This document shows, piece by piece, positions 46,491 through 59,600 of a stretch of 64,000 nucleotides of DNA (the first letter of the stretch is position 1; each line of letters begins with the position of its first letter). Made by a program: the position numbers and the translations under genes. The DNA is from Oxyruncus cristatus (Eukaryota; Chordata; Aves; Passeriformes; Cotingidae), in contig VXAY01006780.1 in NCBI GenBank assembly GCA_013399855.1, positions 2,021,439 through 2,085,438 of the forward strand, written 5' to 3'. The notes beneath the pieces were generated by a model. It had not been told where the DNA came from, did no database searches, and was given only the letters and a program-made list of their open reading frames with translations.

Positions 46491-49409
46491 AATACTTCCT
46501 CAAGTCAAGACAGCAAATTTATAAGCACTTTGTCATTTTATATTTGAGGAAAGAGCATTTCAATTCCATGTTGAGCAATTTCAGGAAATGTCAGAAAATG
46601 CATTTATTTTATGAAGGTAACAATTTTGAAATAATTAGCAACTTCAAAGCCAAATCAATGATTTCTTTTTGTCAGCATCCTGCTCCCCCCTCCCCAAATC
46701 CACACACCTGGGAGAGGTGGGTGGCGGGAATGGCAGAAAGCTTTTGCAGGATTGGAGACAGTGGTTTGGAATTTGGGCTCAGGAATAAGGAGTAATGAGT
46801 GTCAGATGGCTGCATATGGCACACACAGCCAATGTCCCATACTGCCTTAAAATAAATTAATAAATAAAAGTGCTTTGATCTTGAAATTTTGGTAAAAGAG
46901 GCATGTGGAGGAAGAGATTCCCAGCTTTTATTCCCAGACCTGCTATGGGTTCTCTTGTGGGATCTCAGACTATTTAACCCGTACTCTTCTACGGGTTCTA
47001 AAAGGGTTCTATGGATCTAAAAGGGAAAAATACGTCATTCACAGCAAGACACAGTGAAAAATTAAAACCTGTTTATAAACAGTTCTGAGATTCCTTGATC
47101 AAAACTCCTGTTAAAATCAAATTGATAACTTCTGCATACTATCGCCAAAGAAATAAAAACTGAGCTCACTCTATTTCTTTTAGATCTCTCACTGAGAAGA
47201 TCTCCTTTTTTCTGGTGCCTGCCAAACTGCAACAAGAACTGTATTTTCTGCATGAAACTTTACACCCAGAAGGAACTGTAAAAGACCAGAAGGGTCTCGT
47301 GTCCCTGTACGCTTGTTACTGCTGGAAGCTCCAGGAGCACATGGAAAGAACACTCTCTAAGTTGACTGGAAATGACGGAAATACAAGTATGGGCCTTCAT
47401 CTGTTTAAAGAACAGAAAGAAAAAAAAAAACCCTACAGATCTTATTAAATAAGTTATCACAAAAATATGAAGGTACATGTTTGCAGTACAGGAGTCCAGG
47501 CACATCATTTTTTACGTGTTCTATCTGCTTTTTCCTTCAGCTGCTCTGCAAGTTTCTCAGGGCCCAGATCAAAAACAATAGAATATTCTGACAACAAGAT
47601 TTATTTGGGCCCTCCCCATCCTGACTGAACACATATCAGTGGCCTGAGCTACATATTCTCAGCAGCCAAGAATATCAGTCAAGAAACAATCCCAAGGTAT
47701 GACAGGTGTTCAAAACCTGCTTTTTATCCTTCTTCTGGTTTCCATCACACACTTTACCTACTCCAGCTTCCCTTAGCCAGGGAAAGCGAGTGCAAATATT
47801 AACTTTAATGTATAAATTGTGCACGTTTCTCTACGAGCGCCTCCTCTTCCATACCCGGCTCCTTGAGGAAAACCAGCTGCTCCAGCCCAGAACAGGGTAA
47901 ATCCAAACAGATTACACTCAAGTACTGCTTTATGTGAGATTTAGGAGAGACCACAATAATCCTAACCCTGATCCTCTGCATGACATGCGCCGCAATTCCC
48001 AACATCCAGCAGTCCTTGTGCACATCCCACTGCGGCTGGGAGAACACTGTTTCCAAAGTCAGCTCTGATTTAAAGGCTTCTCGGTGATGGAGAGCCTCCC
48101 ACATCATTTGACCATTTGTTTTCAACAAATTGCTGCTTCCAAAGCAGGAAAATTGAAGTTGGCTCCCTTCAATTCAAGCTGTAGATATTAAGTCCCACTG
48201 CAAACCACTGACATGGAGAATTCCAGGAGCCAGCTGAGCACCGGGAACGGGGCACCAGAAGGTCCATGTGAGGGAATGGCCTTGTCTGAAGCATCATCAG
48301 CTATAGAGAGCCTCCACCAGGCACCCGAAATAAATGATGTGTTTCCACACTAAACTAGTCTGATTCATTTCTCCAGAGTTAAGTCAGTATATTTCAAACA
48401 AACTCTGAACAAAAATACCTTTTTTCTTTATAAGGCTTTGCTTTCTAAATCATTCCTGGGCACTTGTCTCTAAAGATAGCACTTTCCAAACAGTCCGTCC
48501 TCTAGATGCTGAGGAATCCTTTGGGAATGCACCCAGGTGGCTTCAGGACTTCCACTGTGACTGTTGAAGGCTCAGCCCTTGGCACCCATCCTTCCACAGG
48601 GATGGTGCATGTGGATCCCAAGGAAGATACTGCCTTGGGAAATGTGCTAATACTGAAAGAGCCAGTTTCAGGATCATACCTCAGCCTTCATACTGTGGTG
48701 CTTTAATGAGGAACTACAAAGCGAGATTAAATCTGCAGCAAAATGAGGATTAGCCCAGCACAAGACTAGGTAAGGAAGGACAGAAGCTGTTCTCATGCCA
48801 GAGAACACCCTGACACCCCTTTTCACCCTGATCTCCCTGACTGCTTTTATGAAGTGCCATCAAAAATTGTATTTTGTGATAGTCCAGTCAAAGTTTGGAT
48901 GGAACCAAAAGAAACCTCACATGGGCTGCAGCCTGTTAATGATACTGTGCTCTCCTCTGGCTCCCTGCCAGGGAGTGAACAGTGCCAACATTTGCAGACT
49001 TCCAACAGGAAATTAAATAACTGCCCTGTTGGAAATATAAACCCATTTACAGTGGTCAGACTTGCATTTTCCAAAACAAGCATACAGTTTGTGCACATAA
49101 AGCTCCAGGAGAATTTATCAGAAGATTTGGCCACAGGAATATGAAACAAAGCCTTGTGAAAAGGTGTTTTACACAGGTCTACAAATTAGGGCTTTGTCGG
49201 GTGTATTTCCTGACCTAAGGCTTCCGTAGGAACAGTTCCTGGGGTCTTGAGTGCTGTACACACACATCCCCCTGGTCCATGACTGAAGATTAACAGAAGA
49301 CCTGCTTATTTCATTATTTTCTGTATTCTTATATTGACTTCTTCAGAAGTGTTCTGGGCAGCTCACAAAGTGCTGCTGGAGCTTGGGAGAGCCTGAGCTT
49401 TATTTTTAA
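46491..49409. other. About 2.9 kb without a recognisable gene
   Basis: I see no exon or RNA gene. A small hairpin (46976-46997, AACCCGT with ACGGGTT) and an AAATAAATTAATAAATAAA patch near 46850-46869 are present. Frames at 47215-47448, 48506-48706 and 48854-49144 carry no recognisable domains. Confidence 0.5.
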
Positions 49410-49462
49410 CCTGTTGTGTGACTTTGTGTCATATCTCTGCTCCAGGCTTCTGTTCCTCCTCA
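49410..49462 (+). mobile_element. Possible MIR SINE remnant
   Basis: CTGTTGTGTGACTTTGTGTC, then ATATCTCTGC, CAGGCTTCTGTTCCTC, resembles a stretch of the MIR SINE beyond its tRNA-related head (TGTGTGACCTTGGGCAAG, then CTCTGTGCCTCAGTTTCCTC). Only about 50 bp align, with gaps. MIR copies are known in bird genomes as very old remnants. A CR1 begins 19 bp downstream. Confidence 0.35.
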
Positions 49463-49480
49463 AACACTTCATCATAAAAA

Positions 49481-49785
49481 ATCATAGAATCACGCACTGG
49501 TTGGGTTGGAAGGGACCTTAAAGATCATCTCTATCCACCCCCTGCCATGGGCAGGGACACCTTCCACTATCCCAGGTTGCTCCAACCTGACCTTGGACAC
49601 TTCCAGGGATGGGGCAGCCACAGCTCCTCTGGGCAACCTGTGCCAGGGCCTCACCACCCTCAAAGGGAACAATTTCTTTCTCATATCCAGTCTAAACTTA
49701 CTCTCAGTTCGAAGCCATTCCCCCTTGTCCCATCACTACGTGTCCTTGTCAAAAGTTTCCCTCCGTCTTTCCTGCGTGTACATTG
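49481..49785 (-). mobile_element. CR1 LINE fragment, 3' end
   Basis: Minus-strand CR1 of the passerine-type subfamily. The plus-strand reading begins ATCATAGAATCACGCACTGG, then GGTTGGAAGGGACCTTAAAG. It continues with ACCCCCTGCCATGGGCAGGG, CCTTCCACTATCCCAGGTTG, GACACTTCCAGGGATGGGGC, TGGGCAACCTGTGCCAGGGC and CCCCCTTGTCCCATCACTAC, and ends near TTCCCTCCGTCTTTCCTG. It is one of the few younger insertions in this old-repeat zone. Confidence 0.94.
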
Positions 49786-50469
49786 AGGAAAGAGACAAAC
49801 TCCTGCCACTGCTGGACTCAAAGGAGTTTCACCACTGGCATCACTACCCCTGAGATCTAAGCCATGAAAGTACCAGAGAAAGGAGCCTGTTCCCCCTCCG
49901 GTGTTTGTACCACCTGGAGTGTGGCATAAACCTTGTCCAGGCCCCACAGGTACAACACAATAAAAATGATATTACTCTGTAAGTATTACTGGACTCTCAT
50001 CTTCATTCCTCTTCATCACCCAGCTATTGCAACCTTTCTCCTTTTCCAGTTGCCCTTCATCACCCTGCTGCTGCCATTTAGAGTCAGAAATGACAAAGAC
50101 ACACAATCCAGGAGAGGATTAATCCAGGAGACAGCATCTTAGGCAGAAGGAGAATGTTCAATAACAGCAATATGCAACAGGAACAGAAGCAGCAGAATTT
50201 CCACACTTAAAGGATTAGAAAACTGTCCTTCACATTTTTGCCAATACTAAGATAGTGACAAGTGTAGCATTATTCTTAATAGTATTCCTTTTCAAAGCAA
50301 TTCCATGCACTAGTGCAAACAAGCTACCCCTCACCTATTCACTAATGAAAACTTCCCCACATTCCCTGTCCAAAGGTGCAGGTACAGAATGCTGCCCTCC
50401 CCCCAGTAGTGCTACCTTGTAGTTTTGCACAGTAGGGCCTTTCATTCAAGGATCTGAACTTGTATTACA
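49786..50469. other. Unique-looking DNA without a recognisable gene
   Basis: I see no gene or known repeat in this stretch. Confidence 0.5.
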
Positions 50470-50523
50470 CAGGTGGGTAAACATTATTATCCAGCTTCAC
50501 ACAGATTGGGAAGGGGACGGATT
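50470..50523 (-). mobile_element. Possible MIR SINE remnant
   Basis: CAGGTGGGTAAACATTATTA followed by TCC, CACAGATTGGGAAGGGGAC resembles the minus strand of MIR (GAGGTAGGTACTATTATTAT, CCCC, ACAGATGAGGAAACTGAGG). A weaker match to the tRNA-related half may extend to about 50605. The assignment is by eye and tentative. Confidence 0.4.
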
Positions 50524-51216
50524 GTTGTGGAGTAAATCCATGGCAAACCTGCAGCAGAGGGGCAACCCCTGAGGGAAAGCTCCTCTGGAGCCAGTACTCA
50601 GCTCTCTGGAGCAAAGACAACTTGCAAAACAAACAGTTTGTGGGATCGAGCCCACTAAGCAAGTTCCTCCCGGGAATGAAAAGTCATATGGAAATAATAG
50701 CTTGAGAAAATCCTGTTCTCTTAAGAATCTCTACTAAACTGGATTGAAGATTCACGAAAAGATACAGGTTATCTAAGTATTTTAAAACCTTACCTGAAGT
50801 TTTCTATGTACTTAGGTAAAACTACGAATTTTACAGGTATTTAACGCCAGCAAATTAGAAAGTTGCCTCTACATTACTGGTTTTTATTGCTCCTTCCCTT
50901 CCTCCTCTTCCACCACACAAGTTGGGTTGAGGCCCTTGAACAACATGCCCGGTTCCACCACTGCCCCAGCATGCAGGGAATTATTTGCATCTCCCAGATT
51001 CCCATTCCGCATGAGCCACTGGACTTGCGAGCAGGAAAACAAGCCCGGAAAAAGCAGCACATTTGCAAGTGGCAGGAGAAGCAGCAGCAGGGACAGAGAG
51101 CCCCCAAAAGCCTCTCTGAGCTCCCCGATGCCCCAGGACAGCACTAAGAACCGGGCAGGTCTCACTTTCAAGCCTCACTCCTGTAAATGAAAAACAGCCC
51201 CAAGTCTCACTCACTT
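50524..51216. other. Unique-looking DNA without a recognisable gene
   Basis: Overlapping frames on both strands around 50863-51214 have no recognisable domain. No further repeat is identified. Confidence 0.5.
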
Positions 51217-51341
51217 AGGCCCCGGTCCAGAAAGGCACTCAGGCGAGGCTCTAACCTTAAACACAGGACCAGTCCCGCTTAAATCAGCGGCAGTGTTTAC
51301 AGTTACGATGTATGGGTAAGTGCTCTGCTGGACCCAGGCCT
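51217..51341. mobile_element. Ancient palindromic MITE (non-autonomous DNA transposon)
   Basis: The 125-bp element has clear terminal inverted repeats. The left end reads AGGCCCCGGTCCAGAAAGGC and the complement of the right end reads AGGCCTGGGTCCAGCAGAGC, with 15 of the first 20 positions identical. The interior stays roughly self-complementary (CTAACCTTAAACAC on the left, GTGTTTACAGTTA on the right) around a GTCCCGCTTAAATCAGC core. This matches the organisation of the abundant sauropsid MITE with GGCC.GATCC.GCAAAG ends, a TTAACTTTAAGCAC interior and a GTCCCATTGACTTCAATGGG centre. I see no target-site duplication. Orientation cannot be assigned in a palindrome. Confidence 0.75.
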
Positions 51342-54300
51342 CGAGCTGTGATTGTCATTTAACACTTTCTTCAAGTTATCGTGCCAGTTCCTTGCGCCTC
51401 AACAAACTTCATTTATATTCCATCCTCTGCATCTCCTGTTGTTTCTTGAACAAACACAGATGTCCCCAGTTTGAACACTTTGCATTCTGCCACCACAGTA
51501 ATCCAGGAACCAGCAGATACTGAATTAAAAGGAGAGTTACTGCTTTGGAGTTTTCCTCGAGACAAGAATAAATTAGCACCGCTCACTGTCGGTACAAGGA
51601 CAAAGGCAAACACAGGCAGTGGGGCCAAGGGAGCCTTTAGGAGAGGGGAAAACAAAGTAGCTCTAAGGAGGAGGTAACAGCTTGAGGTGTTTTTTCCTCG
51701 GTAAGAGGATGAACAGGAGGAGTTCTCACTTCTTGCTGGGGCTGATAAAACCCCAGACCTTGCCACAGGAGCTGGGAATGACCAGAATGATCTGCAGCAG
51801 AGCCTTTTCCAGCTTTTCCACGACCAATTGGCACAGAATGGCTTCCCCAGCAGCGTCTCTTTGCCAAGAATCCTTGACACAGTCCCCAGGTTGGGTTGAC
51901 AAGCCAGGGATGTGCAAGGACACAACCCATTTGGCTGAGCCATCACCACAGCACATGGACAAGGAGCACTGGCAGCTCTTCCACCACAAAGGCACTGATC
52001 ACACACAGCAATGGAATTATTTAAGGAATCAAAGGGAACAACTTCTTTTCAATCAGGGCTGAAGAAAGTGCTTAGACAGACCTCAGAGTAGTCAGCAGGG
52101 GATCACTTTGGAAATACAATATTCCCAAGGACCAGGAAGAAAAAACCCCAGTGGAGAACAGAGATTAGAAAAGAGGAAAGAAACAGCATGAAGAGGAAGA
52201 AGTATCATGAGCTCTGCTCACTGCACCTCTTAATTAAAAGAACACAACCCTGGCTCAGCGAGTTAACGTCGCTGCACATCCCCACTGCAACACACGTTAA
52301 AAGGGGTACAGTCCCCTTCTTCCAAATGCTGCAGGATTTCCATTCATCTGGCTGCAGCATGTCACAGAACTGCAGTACAACAAGATAATCTCTCGAAAGC
52401 CTGGGCTGTTATTCATATATTGAAACATAAGTAAGATAGTATTGGTTTGGAAGCTGTCAAGAGACTTCTCTGTGCGCAGCAACAGGAGTCAGAACGAGAC
52501 ATTATCCAGCCCCCACCAAAGGCTTCCATTGGACACTGGGAAAATCAAAGCCCAGAAATCCTTTGGGGTGTTGACATTACTTTTCTAAACTAAACCATCA
52601 CAAGTATAGTTCCAGTTCCCATAAAACTAATTTTATTTGAGATATAAAGCTTCTAATATAAGCAAAGGTTTTGAAAGAAAAACAGGTCAATCATTTCAGC
52701 TGCCACACCAAATAATATTGCAGATTTTTCATTTGCTAATACCATTCCCGAGGCTGGGCACGTGAACATGCGCAATCCTGCTCCAAGTGGGACAGACGGA
52801 TTTAATTATTTTTTCAATAACCCAAATAATTCCAAAAACGGAAAATAAGAAAAAAAGCATTGGAAACTGCACTGTCATTAGTGGGCCCTCCACCCACTCT
52901 TTATTAAGCAGCTCAGATGGAGCGGGCAAGACCTGCAGTGTGCTTGGAAAGTCAAGAAATCTGGAGTCTTGCTGAACCAAAGGAACTGGAAGCTTTCAAA
53001 TCATGGGCTCTCCAACGATTTATTGCCAGCATCAGTCACGGGATGCATTTATTCTGCGTTTCCATCAGTGTAAGGAAGAACAGTAACTTTGCTCAAAGTA
53101 TCTGCCTGGGACTTCAAAGCCCCAATTAAGCAAAGCACGTCCCAAAATTAAAGGGATGTTAATAGAAACCTTCTAAGCAGCTGTTGGCTGACACAAGAAT
53201 ACACTGAAACCCAAACAACCCCCCAGCACTTGGAGTTGCCAATAGAAATGATCCATCAGAGCAGATCCATAGTCCCAAGTGTGCTCTGCTCCTCCTGTAA
53301 GAATGTGAGCGGCAGAGCAGCTGCACTGTGGGAAGATGCTTCCGAGTCTCAGCATTTCTGATTGTGTAACTCTCAAAGTCCAGTGTAGGTCGTTTGGCCT
53401 CCCAGTCTCAAACAACCCAGTTCCACAGAGGGCAAGTTCATCATTAAAGCACAAGAAAATAACAAAAGTCCACCCTGGCAAGCTGCACTAGCACTGAATT
53501 CCCAAATACGTAGTGTTTGTGCTCTCCAGGGGTGACCCTCCTGTATCCTGCGTCTTCAGCCACATCAGTATCCAGAAATGACACGGAAACCCAGGAAATA
53601 CCTTGGATTAAACTGGCCCAGGACAGAACTTGTTGGTGCAGGTCAGAAAAGGGCTGTCAGAGCCTCCCCTGCCAGGTGCACCCCTTTTCCCGCACATTTT
53701 CACCTGGGCTTATATCCAAAATAAACCACTGAAGTCCCAAATCCCAAACATCAAAGCTGAATGAACGCAAAGTATCCAAAATGTTTCCCAGTTTGGCTCA
53801 AACCAGTAAACTCTGCAGAACTCAAGCAAGGATCAGACTCTGAGCAAGAGGAAAGAGACACTTGGAGCTGTTTTCTGTTTCACTTCATCTGAACAAATAT
53901 TGGACAGACTCAGGTAAAACAGAAAAATCCTGAAGATTATAAAATCCTTTTCCTGCATAGACAAAAATCAGTCACAGCAGAACTCTACACTGATGAGAAA
54001 ACTAATAAAAACCAAAAAAGCCATGTAAGAGACTAAACCAGGAGTGGTTTCCCAACCAAGAGAGATTATTTAAATGCACAGCATTAAACATTTCCTTTTT
54101 TTCTCTTTATATTCCTCCCAAAAGTGAAAAGTTCCTGCTCAGAGAACTATTGAACTGCACATGCAGCTATTAAACATGGGCTTCAGGAACAAATATTGTC
54201 TCAAACAGCAACAGGTTTCACCAAATACTGTAAATGTTTTCCTGACGCACAAATGGACTTGAAATTGGGAATTTATTTCAAGTCCCACATTCAGTCTGAG

Positions 54301-56525
54301 AGATATTTCTCATAGAAACAAACAGTATCTTTTCATTAGGATTTGACTGAATTCTATACAAAAGGCAGATGAGATGCCTTTTAATTTCCCAAGATTTCTT
54401 GAGGAAAAAAGCAGGATATTATGGATGAGGTTGGTGGAGGGCACGAGAACATCTATGGAACAACAAGTGCAACCATTCGGCTGTTCATTTTAACCCTATC
54501 ACGGTATGAAAGTCATGCAAATAATATTTTGTTTGGAGAAATCCAATCCCCTCTGAGCAGCTACTTTTCCTGCATGCCAAGCACTGTTTTTCTCCATGGA
54601 AGAACAGTCACTGCTCACATGGCCAGTGCTGGAAGTGACACTTGTCTTTCAGCCCTGGAAGCTGAGCCAGCCACACAGGACAGCAGGGATCAAAGCCATC
54701 CCTCCTCCCATGGCACCTGGGGCAGGAAGCAAAGGCAACACTAGATCCCGCTTGGAGACAAAATCCCAAGTATTCCAATTTCACACGTTCTGCAGCAGAT
54801 ATTTCCCATCTCTGGGATGTGAACTCCAGGCTGACCCCATCTGCCAATTTTCCCACATAAAAAAACCATTTCCATGGTACCACCAGACATTTGAACACCA
54901 CGAAAGCTGAGGAGAAACACTCAGGAGTTGGAAGGTCTTGAAAGCATCCCATGCACTTTGAGTCCCAGCAAAGTCAAAGGGAAGAGCTGCACTTCCCTGT
55001 TCTTCAGGATAAGATATTCCAGGACACTCTGCACTGTAAGAGGACTCCCCTGGCTCACTGCTGGAAACAAAGCAGCAAGAGCAGTTTTTATGGGGAAAAG
55101 TGGATTTGGTTTTAAAAATAAGGAACAAACACCATCATTAGCAGGAATGAGTTCATACTTCGAGTTCTTTTAGAGCAATGATGTCCCACACAAGGGGTGG
55201 GCACATCAGCTCTTTCACGCGGAAAGTGGCTCTGTTTTACCCACAAGTCCCAAGAAAAGCTTACAGAGCGATTCCACTCAGGTCAGAATTAAGCCAGAAA
55301 AGTCTTTTTTTAAAGGTTAAGTAACTCACCTTTACCTCTTATTTAAATAAAACAGTATATTTTAAATATACGGACTAGCTTCAGACACCTGGATTACTTC
55401 CTACGCTACAGTTTGGAAGGAACAACTTGGAACCCAGGAATACTGTACAAAAATAGAACAAATACAAATCCAGTGCTGGTAACACAAAGCAGCGATCATG
55501 AGAAAAAGATATTTGTCGGGAGAAGATGCCATGAATCCAGCCTGTTATTTCCAACAGGACAGAACCTCCCATCACCAGTCCAGTGGAGCAGAGATCCCTT
55601 CACAAAGGAAATATTGCAGCTGACTGAAAGCAACTGCCCACTACATTTACTAAAAGATCCAGTACGTGTATTTTCAAAGGACCCAAAGCAGAAAATCTGC
55701 CAGGTTCTGCTGCTCAGATTATTTTAATCAGCATTAGTGATCAAACATTAGTATTTCCTTCCTGCACCTCAGTCAGTGTAATCCCCAACCATCTCTGGTG
55801 GCAGTAATTTACAGTAAGAGCAGAGTTACAAATAGCAGGGTAATATCAAGCCTTAATACCTGATGAAATGAAAGCTAAATTAGCACAATAATCCTTGAAG
55901 AACATAAGTGCCTTCTCAAGGAGCCTGACACCAGCTTATACAGGCAAGGGGAGAAAAAAGTGTATTAAATCACCTTCAGTGGGATAATGCAACAAAAGCT
56001 GAAGAAAGTTGAGCCTCCTATCACCACATATCTCTCCTTTGCAACATTTCAAATGATTTTACAGTTCTTCTGACAGATGTTACAGAGACACCTCTCACAA
56101 ATTACACAGAACATATACACACCTAATCCCCTCCTTGCAACGCGAGACAGAATTCTTGCCCTCAGGCCCTTTCAGTTATTACAATTAGTCCATGTGAAGT
56201 TACCCTTGATAATCTCAGGAGATAATAACTGGCAGGAGGAATAGGATAACAGAACATCCGACAATTACAGGGTTTGGGGAGGGGATTTCTGTAGAGCTGA
56301 CAAAAAAATAAACAACACCTAATGTAGGAACCTCTGCAGAACCCTAAACTGGGGTATTCCCAAAGCACTGCTGTCCCTGCTGTGACCCTGCTGGATGGTC
56401 TGGGATGCCTGAGGCAACAGCTTCACTCATCTACTGGCAGAGGAAGAACAACCATTTAAGACCTTGGGGCTGCATTCAGTCAAAGTCTTCCTGAAAAGGG
56501 GGAATGCTCTTGGAGCTACCTATGG
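51342..56525. other. About 5.2 kb without a recognisable gene
   Basis: A 197-codon minus frame (51413-52006) and other frames near 53.2, 54.4-55.1 and 55.4 kb show no domain I recognise. Their GC-richer composition explains the openness. No further repeat is identified by eye. Confidence 0.5.
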
Positions 56526-56615
56526 ATTTTTAAAGCTGGATGGGACCATTATACCAGAGGTACTTCATGATAAATACGTCAGAGACCAAGAAACTCACCC
56601 CGTGCTTCAGAGTCT
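56526..56615 (-). mobile_element. Ancient CR1 LINE 3' terminus
   Basis: TTTTTAAAGCTGGATGGGAC followed by CATTAT matches the 3' end of the turtle-type CR1 (TTCAAGGCCAGAAGGGACCA, then TTATGATC). After a diverged stretch, GACCAAGAAACTCACCCCGT, GCTTCAGAGTC matches its GGCCATAGAACTTCACCCAG, TGATTCCTGCATC segment. It overlaps and explains a 73-codon minus frame that otherwise looks exon-like. Confidence 0.6.
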
Positions 56616-59600
56616 TCAGAATGGCCTGGGATGATAGAACTGAACATGCCCCACAAATGACAACAGAGTAGCCTTTGATGTTTGGGTTCCCAGCAATCCT
56701 TGGAGAGGTCCCATGTTCACAGAAGCCATTTCCACCCGTGGCACTCACCATGAGATTCTGTTACCCACCACGGGCTTATGGCAAGGAAAAGCAGTGATTT
56801 GCAGGTGGTCTCTGTTCCTTTACCGAACAAGTTCACTGAAAATTCGCTGTACCTGCTGTTGGCACTGAGAAGACCTTTTTCTCCTTCCCCCAGTTCCAGC
56901 TATCAACTTTCTAAATTTGCCAGACAGATCAAACAACCTGAATTATTAGGATCTACAGAATCACAGAGACACAAGTGTGATCAGTGATAAATGTGGCTCC
57001 CTGTTAAAACCAGTTCAGTTCAGGAAGGAATGGGCCGGTTGCTTAATGCCCAACCTAATCTGTCTCACCCTGAATAGCTCAACCAACAAAATAAACCAAA
57101 TCAGTCTGACTTTGACATTCCCTGGAGATTTTCAGCCCGAAATGAGAAGGGCTGATCACAGAGCTCCTCATATCAGGACCATATTTGCTGCAATGAAAAG
57201 TGAGAGATGACAGACTTTAAGAGAAAAGTCCATACAGAACGTCCAAGTTCCACACATAAAATACTCCCAAGTTCTGTGAACCTTTTACTACTGCTCAGGG
57301 TTCACTACACCACCAGTTGTAAGTCAGAAATACTCATTAGGATTTAAAAAAAGATTGTGTAAAAAAAATGAATCACAGAGAATGCAAGAACATCAATCAC
57401 ATCCTACAAACAGACTCTCCAAGGAAAAATGGCAAAGCAGATATCATTTCTCCATGTGTAATGGAAGAAAAGCAGGAAAACATCTTCTTCTAGTCCCTGA
57501 TGAAATAGAATTTTGCTAATGACTAAGATTGCTCTATAGTGAGAGGATTCCTTTACAGATTCTTCCCTTGCCTGGGCCTCTCTTTGGAGAATTTACATAG
57601 CAGTGAGAACTAAAAGCAGCAAAAACCCTTCAGCAGTTTTTAGCTGGGTGCTCAAAGGCCTTCCTAAAGCCCTTGGTTGTTCTAAAAATCTCCTTCCTAC
57701 ACGTGTAAGATGCTACTGGGCTTAATGTCATGAAGAGCACACGTTTTCACCACAGAGCAACAAATCACACACAGAAAAGGTACCAACAACATCCCACTCA
57801 TGGCCTGCCAGGGGAATGACCCAGAACCTGGGAGAAAGGAGTGCAGAGCTCCAATGGTCCTCCACTGCTGCATCCACCAGAATGCAGCCTGTTAGCCCAC
57901 AGCAGGTTTCAATTATTCATCTCTTAATCAACTTCAGACTCACTTATTTAAAAGGATACAATTTTAACAATAAATCTCAAGGACAGTGTTAATTAAAAGC
58001 TAAATCTTGCCCTGAGCTGGACTTCCAAGGTCTATGAGAATGTTCACAGCCCATTTATTTATTCCAGCATTGTGTCAGTTATTAAATTACAGTAAATTAA
58101 AAACACAGTGACAGAGCAATAGCTAAAATAAGTGAGGCTTGTTGCATCTCACTTACAAAGGTTGCCAGACTTGTGCTCTGACAGGCTGCCAAGAAAAGTG
58201 AATGTAAAAGTCAGGGGCCCTCAGTTCAAAAACATCCCATCGTGAGCCTGAAGTGTTTCAGGCTCAGAGATGCCAGCAAAGATCCACCTACTGATATTCC
58301 CTGGCCTCCTGAAAGCATTTAATGATATAAATCCATCTTCCTGACAATCAACTGGGAATTAAATGACCTCTTGTCACTTTAGGTGAAACACACTGAAAGC
58401 AGAGCTCAACGTGGTGCTCTCTCCACTCAGCACGTTCTGGAGAAAGAGGGATGTCTCCATCATGCTACAGATTTGCAGGAAATTCACAGAGAGATAATGT
58501 GTTTTAGAAAGAAAAATCAAAACATACGGAATGAATAATTAACATATACAAAAAAACCCGAAAATGAAAATGCATAGAACGCTTGTTACTTATACAGCAC
58601 ATCAACTGCTTCAGAGTAAACAAAACAATTACAAAGACACCTCCTTTTATCTGCAGCCAAGTTAATTTTGGAGAAGAGATGCTCACCCACGATCACTAAC
58701 CTACTACAGGAAAAACTGGGAGAGGCAAAAGCTCTTGTAAATACAGTGTAGACTCCACAGTGCTCAGATACACATGAACTCTACAAAGGTGTCACAGGTG
58801 ACAGTGATAGTCCCTGAACAAGGAGGATGATCCCTCTCCATGAAGAGAGGTGAGGTAACAGAAGCTTTGCAGAGAGAATTTCATTTGATCAAAAATGGAT
58901 CTAGTCTCAGTTCTAACGTTGATTTTAATTTGTTTTATCATTTGGCCAAGCTCCTGTTTTCTCTCAGAGACTGCTCTGTTCACAAGCACACTTATCTTGG
59001 AGGGCAGAATTACTGAAACCGAATTCAACAGGAAGAAAACAAACCCCATCTCCAAGTTACACATTCCACAAATGTGGACATACACATGGTAAGAGCCAAA
59101 GGTCCTCATGAGTTTTGAAATGAAGGCCACACAGACCCAAATCCCTCCTTCTCCAGCATGTTTCTCACACCAAGGCAGTTTCCCTGAAGGAGTAGCCACG
59201 GTGGTCTGTATTGCCCAGCCACACTGTGGACACTCTCAGCCAGCTCATCACACTTCCACCATCCATCCTGTAAATCTTGGCTTAACATCTTCAGGAGGGG
59301 TTGGGCCACCTCCTTCAGAGGGGGACACGACAGGTGTTTTTGAAGAGAAATGTTCACACTGGGAACGTGGCAGTGCATATCCTTCCATAGATAACCTCAA
59401 ATTCTGAGGGTAAGTAAAGCGTATTCCCAGTCTCTGGAGGGAATGTGTGAGGAGATTATAAAGATGCCAAACGTTTTTCCTTGCTTATCTCTGATCTTCC
59501 CATTTCCCATGGCCTGCTGCTGTGCTCTGACACAGAGCTCCACCATTCCAGCTCTTCCCGGATCCACAGATGTTCAGAGCCCTGCTGCAGACAGACAGAG

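Noticed and set aside
56530..56751. Minus-strand frame of 73 codons that looks exon-like, with a GGGGTGAGT donor-like word
   Set aside because: The left part reads as the 3' terminus of an ancient CR1, and no convincing polypyrimidine-AG acceptor was found.
56955..56985. CAGAATCACAGAGACACAAG, resembling a CR1 tail
   Set aside because: No further CR1 sequence follows in either direction, so the short match is probably chance.
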